Shown in pieces: positions 1 to 6,145 of a stretch of 11,597 bases of DNA (positions within the stretch are counted from its first letter, which is position 1; each line of letters opens with the position of its first letter). The notes under the pieces were generated by a model. It saw nothing but the letters and a program-made list of their open reading frames with translations. It was not told the DNA's origin and made no database searches. Origin of the DNA: an uncultured Catenibacterium sp. (GTDB taxonomy: Bacteria > Bacillota_I > Bacilli_A > Erysipelotrichales > Coprobacillaceae); the NCBI GenBank assembly GCA_900764725.1, contig CAAFPB010000405.1, positions 1 through 11,597 of the forward strand. The letters are read 5' to 3'. Position numbers and translations under genes: made by a program.

Positions 1-1
1 A

Positions 2-331
2 CATAAAGTTATAGAATCTGCGTACGACACGAATAAGATTATTAGAAACCCAATAGTAGTTTTATCAACGTCAGATGATAAACCTGTATTACAGCTTATA
101 CATGACGTATATACCAATATTATAAAGGTTAGTCTTACATATATTAAATAGCCAAATAGGTTCGGAATAGATGACGATGACGATGCTTGCGAATTACCTA
201 TAGATTGTTTTGAGGATCTTGTTTCTGGTGCTGTTAATCTATATCTCACATATAAATATCCTGGATCTAATAGAAAATAGGATAATGATAAGAAAGATGA
301 ACGAAAGGAGGAAGTGAATGAGAAACATTGA
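2..331 (+). CDS. Tail ring/connector-type protein, C-terminal part (5' partial)
   Basis: The frame is open from the window edge to a TGA at 329-331, giving about 109 residues if TAG at 149 and 278 is read as Gln. With the standard code it would end at 149 and lose its most conserved-looking part. That part reads TYIKQPNRFGI, an acidic DDDDD run, then CELP and a helix ending in AVNLYLTYK. The pattern of a Y-x-R/K-x-P strand, an [CS]-E-x-P turn and an 'I/V..A...Y' helix recurs in the next gene and recalls connector or ring proteins at the neck of short-tailed crAss-like phages. The C-terminal tail is highly charged (Lys, Glu, Asp). The stop overlaps the next gene by 14 bases, so the two are probably translationally coupled. 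Role inferred: one ring of the tail barrel. The N-terminus lies outside the window and the exact ring cannot be assigned. Confidence 0.7.
304..311 (+). promoter_or_regulatory. Strong Shine-Dalgarno site (AAAGGAGG)
   Basis: AAAGGAGG ends six bases before the ATG at 318, a near-perfect match to the anti-Shine-Dalgarno sequence. It fixes the start of the ring protein at 318-1022. It stands out because most other starts here have AT-rich leaders without a recognisable site, as is common in Bacteroidota and their phages. Confidence 0.75.
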
Positions 332-1022
332 TATATTGATCGGTTTTGAACGTGAAATCAATAAGTTGAACAATAGTTTGGATAAACCGACAACAGATGA
401 TTCTTTGTATTGGCTTAATCAAGCTGTTTCTAAATTCGTAAAAACAAGATTCAATGGAAATCTTCCACATCTTACATCTTACGAACAGACTGAGAAAAGA
501 TCGAAAGATTTGATTAACTTGTTGGTTGATAAAGAACTTCCTGTTGAACAAGATATTCATGGTATACGACCTAATTATGTAACTTATCATGTACAATATC
601 CTGATGATTTCATGTTTGCATTAAACGAAGATGTTATGATATCAGATTTGTCTGGAGATCATAAAACAATGACTTCTGTGTTTGAATGCACAGCTGATAG
701 TTTCATGTATCGTGTAACAAACTCATTAACAGATTTCCATTATCGTCATTATAAGGCAAGACCTTTAAGAGTACGTACAATGGTTGATGGATCGCAAGGT
801 TGTGACTTGTTAACAGATGGTAAGTACAAAATACTAAAATATAGATTAGGTTATCTACGTAATCCTAATAAAATATCTTTGGAAAAACCGCTTGGTGAGT
901 ATTCAGAGTTTCCAGAGATAATAATGCCTGAGATCATTAAAACTGCTGCTCAGATGTATATAGAAAATAAATCAGATCAGCGATATCAGACATTAACTAA
1001 TGAAGTGAATACTCAAGAATAA
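318..1022 (+). CDS. Tail ring (tail tubular-type) structural protein
   Basis: This encodes 234 residues, ATG to TAA, with no in-frame TAG; its 9 Gln are 5 CAA and 4 CAG. The start is fixed by the Shine-Dalgarno site six bases upstream. The N-terminal part (about residues 1-45) is helical, with SLYWLNQAVSKFVKTRFNG, a type of segment I associate with crAss-like neck and tail ring proteins. The middle (about residues 85-150) is mixed beta. The C-terminal part (about residues 175-220) reads GYLRNPNKISL, then SEFP, then a helix IIKTAAQMYIENK. This repeats the strand-turn-helix order seen at the end of the preceding gene, so the two are probably distant paralogues that form stacked rings. It overlaps the upstream gene by 14 bases. 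The structural role is inferred from family resemblance and position; which ring it forms is not known. Confidence 0.7.
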   Translation: MRNIDILIGFEREINKLNNSLDKPTTDDSLYWLNQAVSKFVKTRFNGNLPHLTSYEQTEKRSKDLINLLVDKELPVEQDIHGIRPNYVTYHVQYPDDFMFALNEDVMISDLSGDHKTMTSVFECTADSFMYRVTNSLTDFHYRHYKARPLRVRTMVDGSQGCDLLTDGKYKILKYRLGYLRNPNKISLEKPLGEYSEFPEIIMPEIIKTAAQMYIENKSDQRYQTLTNEVNTQE

Positions 1023-1093
1023 TTTTAACGTGGAAACCCCAGCTAGTTAGGTCTAGTATTATTATTTAGGGGGAGTAGAAGAAATTAAATAAT

Positions 1094-2146
1094 ATGATTA
1101 CATTTGTAAATACGGTTTTGGTATCTAATCTCAAAGCCGAGAATATTGCTACTGCAGCTCCTGCTGCTTGTGACAGCATGAATGCTGTATCTGCTGATTA
1201 TGGCAAGTTTGTCATCATGGATATGGACAAGGGTACATTTGTAACTGCAGCTGAGGCTAAGAAGGCTGATCGTATTAAGATCGGTCTTGTTACAAACAAG
1301 AACACTGTTCGTCGTGGCCCGAAGGATATTAAGTATCTTCCGATCATAAAGTGGTCTAACGTAATCGCTATGGATGCTATTAAGAGCGTTAATGCCAGCG
1401 TTTATCCCACTGGTGATGCTGAGACTGAGGATACGGTTACGATTGACTTTTCAAAGATTGATGCCACGACTCTTGCTAAGTTTGCAGAGGGTGGTAAGCG
1501 TTTGATCGTTCGTCTTACGTTTAAGGATCTGCCCACTCGCTATCGTAAATGGACTGAGTCTTATGAGTATGTGACTGAGGTTGACGATACTGCTGAGACG
1601 ATTGCTAAGAACATCGCTAATATGATCAATGCTCAGTGGAAGCGTGCTCGTGTACAGGCTTCTGATGCAGCTGGTGTTGTTACGCTCGTAGCACTTCCTT
1701 ACGATGATGACGATGCTTCTAACACTATCAACTGGGCCGCTAAGGTTCGTTTTACTGTAAATACGTATTACACAGATCCTGCTGCTGATGGTTGGGAGAG
1801 TAAGAATAAGCATTTCCCGAAGGGTGTCGTTATCTCAAAGACTGAGGGTAAGCAGTATCCTGCAATGGGCAAGCTTGTACGTGATGAAGAGTCTAAGGCA
1901 ATGGGTTATCAGGGTATCCTGAACCAGGGCTGTTGCACGTGGCCGATCATTCGCCCCGAGCTCGAAGCACAGAATGACGGTAAGTACAACATGCTTACGA
2001 TTGAGTTCCGCACTCCGTATCGTGCAGCTGACGACATTACTCGTTATACGCAGCAAACGCTGAACGTATATGCACAGGGTGATATTGCAGCTCTTGCCGG
2101 TATCTTTGGTGTAACTCCTGAGGCTCTAACAGACGCCAAACCTTAA
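1094..2146 (+). CDS. Abundant structural protein with tail-tube/sheath-like domain (tail hub/tube candidate)
   Basis: This encodes 350 residues from ATG 1094 to TAA, followed at once by an in-frame TAG. Residues about 130-220 have a layout typical of an insertion domain in phage tail tube and sheath proteins: a beta hairpin, then a helix (DTAETIAKNIANMINAQW), then a strand pair (ARVQAS..AGVVTLVAL). The C-terminal part (about 265-340) is mixed, with CCTWPIIRPELEAQ and an ending rich in Ala and Tyr. Codon use differs sharply from every neighbour: G/C-richer, 8 CAG, 1 CAA and no TAG among 9 Gln, many GCT, AAG and CGT. This suggests very high expression. A strong terminator lies just downstream. 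The AGGGGGAG at 1068-1075 is 18 bases from the ATG, too far for a normal ribosome site. The likely role is a multicopy tail hub or tube component; a major virion decoration protein is the alternative. The family name is not certain. Confidence 0.65.
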   Translation: MITFVNTVLVSNLKAENIATAAPAACDSMNAVSADYGKFVIMDMDKGTFVTAAEAKKADRIKIGLVTNKNTVRRGPKDIKYLPIIKWSNVIAMDAIKSVNASVYPTGDAETEDTVTIDFSKIDATTLAKFAEGGKRLIVRLTFKDLPTRYRKWTESYEYVTEVDDTAETIAKNIANMINAQWKRARVQASDAAGVVTLVALPYDDDDASNTINWAAKVRFTVNTYYTDPAADGWESKNKHFPKGVVISKTEGKQYPAMGKLVRDEESKAMGYQGILNQGCCTWPIIRPELEAQNDGKYNMLTIEFRTPYRAADDITRYTQQTLNVYAQGDIAALAGIFGVTPEALTDAKP

Positions 2147-2149
2147 TAG
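2144..2149 (+). other. Tandem stop TAA-TAG
   Basis: The tube-like gene ends TAA TAG in frame. In this phage only TAA works as a stop; the TAG behind it may be a leftover from an ancestor that still used TAG as a stop. Confidence 0.5.
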
Positions 2150-2156
2150 TAACAAC

Positions 2157-2195
2157 AAAGGTAGAGTAGAGGTATTCTCTACCCTACCTTTTTTT
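2157..2195 (+). terminator. Intrinsic (rho-independent) terminator
   Basis: The left arm AAAGGTAG + GTAGAG pairs with the right arm CTCTAC + CTACCTTT. There is one A/C mismatch (2165/2183) and a 5-base loop (2172-2176), and the arm runs into seven T's (2189-2195). The 14 paired bases plus the T-tract make this a convincing terminator for the tube-like gene. Only 12 bases separate it from the next start codon. Confidence 0.85.
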
Positions 2196-2207
2196 ATATC
2201 AGTTCGT

Positions 2208-3638
2208 ATGAATAATAATATATTAAATCAAGATACATAGCTTGATAATATCAAAAGAATTCGTATAGGCAATGATATACGATTGCGTATTAATCTGCTT
2301 AATATGAAGGGTATTGATACAATCAACATCAAGTCTATTAAAGTATATATAATAAACACATCTCGCGAAAAAGAGAAGGCTGACAAGATAGCAAATTGTA
2401 CTAAGTTTATCAGCCGTTTTCCATGCGAACCACATCACCCAGCATTTGAGCCTTCTGCTTACGATTTGAATCTTGCAGGTCTTCCAAGATACTATGCATA
2501 TCCTGAGCATCATTGTCATTATTTTTATCATGGATTCGGGCTTCATCCTGATTGGAGTCATATATATCCTGTTGAAAATTGTACTAATGATACGGAGTTT
2601 ATTGCTCCTGTTCAAGCTACAGAATACAAAGATCAAGTTGATGCATACTTTCCTGCAAATAGCCAATTGTATTGTGGTGTATATAAAATCGTAGTAGTAG
2701 CTCGTATATATCAACCCGGTTATGGTTTGGACAATTTAAGAACTATCACAATGGATTATAATAACATATTTAGACTCGTAGACGATTCAACTGGTACTAA
2801 TTCAGATGTAACTATAGAGATAGGTGCAGCTTCTGAAGTTAGCGTTCAGGGCCTTGAGCTCAATGGTTCTACAGAAATGATCGTTGGAGAAACTCAACTT
2901 GTAAGTACTGTATTTACTCCATCTAATGCTACCAATAAGCAAGTTACATGTACGACTAGTGGTAATAGTGTTGAAACAGTTGCTCTTAGTCCTGCAGGAG
3001 TTATGATTCGTGCGACACAGCTTCCTAACCCTGCTGCTGGAGATACGTATGGTACTATAACAGCAACATCGTATGACAATAGTTCTGTATCAGCATCTAT
3101 TAAGATAAAGGTACATAATTATGCAATAGCTGTAACACTCGGAACGAATAATTCTATATCAATTCCTGCAAGAACATCTGTTATAGTAAACCCATCTGTA
3201 CTTTTAGAAAACGCCGATATTGTTTCTAATTATAAGATTGGCGGTAAAACACACAATGCTGCACAATTTGTTGTAGATGGTGTTTATTTTAAAACACAAG
3301 ATGGTGAGACTTATGATCCTAATTATGGTAATTACGTTACAATCAACGAGGTTGGAGATATATCTAATCAGATTGTTATATCAAACAATGGTATTAACAC
3401 AACTCCTGCTACATTACGAGTAAAGATTGTTTCTAATATTGTTGATGAGAATAAAGAAAATATTGAAAAAACATTCGATATTCAACTGCAACCGTCTACT
3501 AATGTTACGACTGATGACAAGTACATACAGTCTGGTGTGTACAACAAACAGAATAACAATATTGAGTTGTCTAGATCTGACAATACTATTGTTAATGTAG
3601 ATCTTAGTGATGAACTTGGTTGGTATGAAGGAGAGTAA
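2208..3638 (+). CDS. Ig-like (Big2-type) domain virion protein, candidate tail fibre/adhesin
   Basis: This encodes 476 residues from ATG 2208, reading TAG 2238 (codon 11) as Gln. A TTG start at 2283 would avoid the TAG but would cut through the N-terminal LDNIKRIRIGNDIRLRINL segment, which looks like a genuine domain start. Residues 1-205 form an N-terminal domain, probably virion-attaching, with a striking His-rich stretch (8 His between 76 and 118). Residues about 213-302 match the bacterial Ig-like group 2 pattern (VQGLELNG.., VGETQLVSTVFTPSNATNKQV, GTITATSYD, ASIKIKV). Residues 303-430 look like a further beta domain. The end (about 437-471: DDKYIQSGVYN, IELSRSDN.., VNVDLSDEL) recalls a short beta motif common in tail proteins. 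Ig domains on phage particles often bind surface glycans or proteins. The receptor-binding role is inferred. It overlaps the next gene by 14 bases. Confidence 0.65.
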
Positions 3639-4065
3639 TTTAAACATTTTAATAAAAAGAGTTGCACTAAAACCCACGTACACAATCGGTCATATGTATA
3701 TTGACGGTAAATATATGTGTGACACATTAGAAGACACCAACCGTGATGCAAATAAGAACGGTGTTTTCGATAACGGTGAGGTTAAGATTAAAGGACAAAC
3801 AGCTATTCCATATGGTACTTATGAGGTTGTTTGGGCATATTCTCCTAAATACAAACGATTCACTCCAAGATTGTTGAATGTACCTTCATTTGAAGGTATT
3901 CTGATACACTCTGGTAATACATCTAAGGATACTGAAGGTTGTATATTAGTCGGAGAAAATAAGAAGAAAGGTATGGTATTAAACTCAAGAGCCACTGTTA
4001 ATAAGTTGTATCCTATCATAAGGAATGCTTGTAAACAAGGTAAAGTGCATCTCACCATACAATGA
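3625..4065 (+). CDS. DUF5675-like protein, putative lysis-associated enzyme
   Basis: This encodes 146 residues, ATG 3625 to TGA. The sequence follows the DUF5675 pattern as I know it: YTIGHMYIDGKYMCDTLED (19-37), GQTAIPYGTYEV (57-68), YSPKYKRF..P (72-81), and the signature FEGILIHSGN...DTEGCILVG (89-110). His95 and Cys106 in that signature recall, but do not match, the His/Cys arrangement of L,D-transpeptidases. Residues 41-52 form an EF-hand-like loop. DUF5675 has no firmly known reaction; in phages of Bacteroidota it lies among lysis genes, so a cell-wall role is inferred. It is followed one base later by a holin-like gene. It has no signal peptide and no TAG codons. The start is uncertain: GTG 3607 and ATG 3610 lie upstream in frame. 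GAAGGAGAG at 3627-3635 lies within the first codons after ATG 3625 and could instead serve a rare ATT start at 3646. Confidence 0.7.
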   Translation: MKESNLNILIKRVALKPTYTIGHMYIDGKYMCDTLEDTNRDANKNGVFDNGEVKIKGQTAIPYGTYEVVWAYSPKYKRFTPRLLNVPSFEGILIHSGNTSKDTEGCILVGENKKKGMVLNSRATVNKLYPIIRNACKQGKVHLTIQ

Positions 4066-4066
4066 T

Positions 4067-4357
4067 ATGAACAATTGGAAAGATGTGACGCAATACGCTA
4101 CGGCTGTTGCTTCGTTTTTATCTGGTGTAGCAATGGCTTTTGCGTCATTTATTAGAAATAATACAGTAGGAGGAGAAATCTTAGGATTCATCGGAGAGTG
4201 CTTCACTTTAACTGGAGGTATATTTGGAGTAGGTTTGTATGTACGACATAAGACCGAATAGATGGGTGCAAGAATTCGACATACTATATTAAATGATCTT
4301 AAGAATGTGGACAGCGATACTGAAGTGGCTGATGAGTCACAAAAAGATCGTCTATAA
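4067..4357 (+). CDS. Holin-like small membrane protein (TAG read-through gives longer form)
   Basis: This encodes 96 residues from ATG 4067 to TAA 4355-4357 if TAG 4259 (codon 65) is Gln, or 64 residues if TAG stops. There are two hydrophobic segments, about residues 11-29 (ATAVASFLSGVAMAFASFI) and 36-58 (ending GGIFGVGLYV). They are joined by a short polar loop (RNNTVGG) and followed by a charged, soluble C-terminal tail rich in Asp, Glu, Arg and Lys. Small size, two TM helices, a charged tail and a place between a DUF5675-like gene and a spanin-like gene point to a holin that permeabilises the inner membrane. There is no sequence signature that proves this. It starts one base after the previous stop. 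The tail-encoding part overlaps the start of the next gene in another frame. Confidence 0.6.
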
Positions 4358-4982
4358 CGCTCTTGTAGGCTCTCTAATCGCATTTCTAACAGCGTTTGGT
4401 ATAATTACTCACAACAAGAATAAAATGCTCTCAGAAGAGCTTTTAGAGGCCTAGAATAACATTGAAGCCTATTAGGGAATGCTTAGTGGTTCCCAATAGG
4501 CTAACAATGTCTTAACACTTAATATGAAGAAACTCGGATAGTCTAAAGATTCATTATTGGTTGAGATGGATCGTATAGCTAAGGAGAATAATATTAAGTC
4601 TAAAAATATCATAACTGGTGCAACCAACCATGAGCAAATAGACGTTACCCTCGACAAGGGGGTGGAGAGGGTTGTTGAGAGAGATACTATTAGAGATCTG
4701 GTGACTATATTAAAAGATACAGTATATACAGACTCTATACTATACAATCCTCAAACATCCGTACACTACACTATAGGTAGAGATACGGTATAGGTGAGAC
4801 TTAAGTTAGATAATACACAATACTTGTACATATATAAACGTAAGGAATACAAAAACAAAAAGAACTTCTTCTAGAGATTATTTACTCTTGATTGGAAGAA
4901 AGTAACTAAGTACAAGTATAAGATAATAAACACGAATGATCTTATAGACAATAAAGATGTTCGTATAATAAACGCTTAGTAA
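4332..4982 (+). CDS. Spanin-like coiled-coil membrane protein, rich in TAG codons
   Basis: This encodes 216 residues from ATG 4332 to TAA 4980-4982. In-frame ATGs at 4293 and 4305 are possible earlier starts. TAG occurs seven times (4452, 4473, 4497, 4539, 4791, 4872, 4977), against four CAA and no CAG for Gln; with the standard code only fragments would be made. One N-terminal TM helix (residues 6-25, after MSHKK) is followed by a long coiled-coil-like segment (about 30-95, rich in Lys, Glu, Asn and Gln). Then comes a region with VERDTIRDLV and VHYTIGRDTVQVRLKL, and a basic C-terminal part (YKRKEYKNKKNFF). An inner-membrane anchor plus periplasmic coiled coil in a lysis cassette fits an i-spanin-like protein, and it recalls Bacteroidota phage proteins of the DUF6549 type. 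Both assignments are tentative. It overlaps the holin-like gene by 26 bases and ends one base before the next ATG. Confidence 0.6.
4422..4444 (+). other. Small terminator-like hairpin inside the spanin-like gene
   Basis: GCTCT (4427-4431) pairs with AGAGC (4436-4440) across a 4-base loop. It is extended by AAAA (4422-4425) pairing with TTTT (4441-4444) around one bulged T. It resembles a weak intrinsic terminator within coding sequence, 15 bases before a larger hairpin. Confidence 0.4.
4460..4509 (+). repeat. Large inverted repeat / mRNA hairpin within the spanin-like gene
   Basis: The left arm 4466-4479 (AGCCTATTaGGGAA) pairs with the right arm 4490-4502 (TTCCCAATAGGCT) for 13 base pairs with one bulged A (4474). 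The loop is about 10 bases. An outer CATTG/CAATG stem (4460-4464 with 4505-4509) adds 5 pairs across a small internal loop. Two recoded TAG codons sit in it: 4473-4475, which includes the bulge, and 4497-4499. There is no T-tract after it, so it is not a plain terminator. Confidence 0.65.
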
Positions 4983-4983
4983 A

Positions 4984-5697
4984 ATGACATATACTTCACT
5001 TAAAGAGATTATTGACGACATCCTATTGTTAGTCAGGAATAATAACATTAGTGAGAGTGAGGATTTATCAAGAGCTTAGATAGCATTATGGGTTCGTACA
5101 TATAAGGCTGCTATAATCAAAGACAGGTTTGATAAATAGAAAGCTGGTCTGCTAGACGATGACGATGTAGTAAAGCTAATCGATAGCCTGTATATACGAG
5201 AGAAAGGCCCTCTTGAGTTAGAGGATGTTCAATCTTTAAGTGATAAACCCACATTTCTCAAAAGAACTAAAGATGCTCTAGAGAATATCTACGATAATGA
5301 TGAGAATAGTATTCTTGCTATATATGATCAGCAAGGAGAGATTATTCAATATATGAGTCATACTCGTAGACACTATCAATACTTTAGAAAATACACATTT
5401 GGAGAAATGACTGGTTATTATAAAGATGACGGTCATGTTTACATAGAAGGCACTGCTGATAAAGGTAAGCTTAAATACATATGGGTTGAAGCTATTTTTG
5501 ACACCATTGATGATGATGAAGATTCTGATAATATGGATGAGTCTGATGTTAAAATACCATCATGGATGGTTCCGTTAATTAAGCAGAATATCATGAAGTA
5601 TGAGCTTGGTTTAATGGTTGAGATGCCTAGTGATGATAGTAATAATGCAACGTTGAGCAGTATAAAGAAGCCAGGTCCTCAAGATAATGAGAAATAA
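4984..5697 (+). CDS. Tail/neck structural protein, ring-type candidate
   Basis: This encodes 237 residues from ATG 4984, one base after the preceding stop, to TAA. TAG at 5077 (codon 32) and 5137 (codon 52) is read as Gln; the other Gln are 5 CAA and 2 CAG. The N-terminal 80 residues are helical: MTYTSLKEIIDDILLLV, then AQIALWVRTYKAAIIKDRFDKQK, then LLDDDDVVKLIDSLYI. This is a layout I associate with crAss-like tail ring or adaptor proteins. The middle is mixed beta (ILAIYDQQGEIIQY). After it comes an FRKYTFGEMTGYY...GHVYIEG segment, then an acidic run (about residues 175-190: DDDED.DNMDESD) and a C-terminal helical part ending in a polar tail. With the standard code the start would be lost and only residues 124-237 would remain. 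Its place between the lysis genes and the gp4-like gene supports a tail role. The exact component is not identified. Confidence 0.6.
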
Positions 5698-6145
5698 AAC
5701 TGATTCACATACGTATCATAGTATGTACAAGTATTATAAAGCAAACAGTCCATATAAGGTCGAATACAGCCTCTATAAGCGCATTTTAGACAGAATGAGT
5801 TAGATTATAGCAGAAGCTGTTTTAGATCGCTCAGAAGGCTTTAAAATGCCTTGTGGACTAGGTTATATTCAAGTTGGTAAGTATCAACCTAAGAACTATA
5901 ATTCTAAATCTCTGAGTATAGATTATAAACTAACCAGAGAGTATGGCAAGGTGATATACCATTTAAATGAACACAGTAACGGATATAAATATAGACTTCA
6001 TTGGTCTAAAGTCCCTATGACGTTTGCTGATAGATATAAATATCAACTATGTCTTGTACGTGCTAACAAGCGTAAATTAGCTCAACTAATATTTAACAAA
6101 CACGATTATTTAAACATCAATGATATACAAATATGTAAAATGTGA
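5687..6145 (+). CDS. Conserved crAss-like protein of unknown function (tail module)
   Basis: This encodes 152 residues from ATG 5687, overlapping the previous gene by 11 bases, to TGA 6143-6145. TAG 5801 (codon 39) is read as Gln; the other five Gln are CAA. The order is a Tyr/Lys-rich N-terminus (YHSMYKYYKANSPYKVEYSLYKRIL), a helix (QIIAEAVLDRS), FKMPCGLGYIQVGKYQP, then LSIDYKLTREYGKVIYHLNEHSNGYKYRLHW, and a basic end (RANKRKLAQLIFNK). I recall proteins of this type (short, basic, with 'LPyGLG.i.i.k' and 'YH.N.H...yKYrl.W') across crAss-like phages at this position, but no function I can state with confidence. The basic charge and the neighbours would fit a virion or assembly factor. It has no TM segment or signal peptide. 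Confidence 0.65.

Noticed and set aside
267..596. Minus-strand open frames, here and at many other places (for example 1451-1813, 2223-2714, 3985-4383, 9255-9611)
   Set aside because: Each lies opposite a well-supported + strand gene, has no recognisable domain or start context, and has low-complexity composition.
1023..1093. Possible promoter or hairpin before the tube-like gene
   Set aside because: The GGGG/CCCC pairing is short with a long loop, no clear Bacteroidota-type promoter (TTTG with TAnnTTTG) is visible, and the AGGGGGAG is too far from the ATG to serve as a ribosome site. The gap remains unexplained.
2283..3638. TTG start for the adhesin-like gene
   Set aside because: It is the first start after TAG 2238, but it cuts through a plausible N-terminal domain; ATG 2208 with read-through fits better.
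4641..4676. Possible hairpin ACCCTC / GAGGGT
   Set aside because: Only six pairs with a long loop and no partner element.
4358..5352. Apparent stretch with few genes and a lone 78-residue ORF
   Set aside because: It appears only with TAG as stop. With TAG=Gln it is filled by the spanin-like gene and the first half of the next gene.
5707..5728. Small inverted repeat ACATAC / GTATGT
   Set aside because: Only six pairs, AT-rich and inside a gene; expected by chance.
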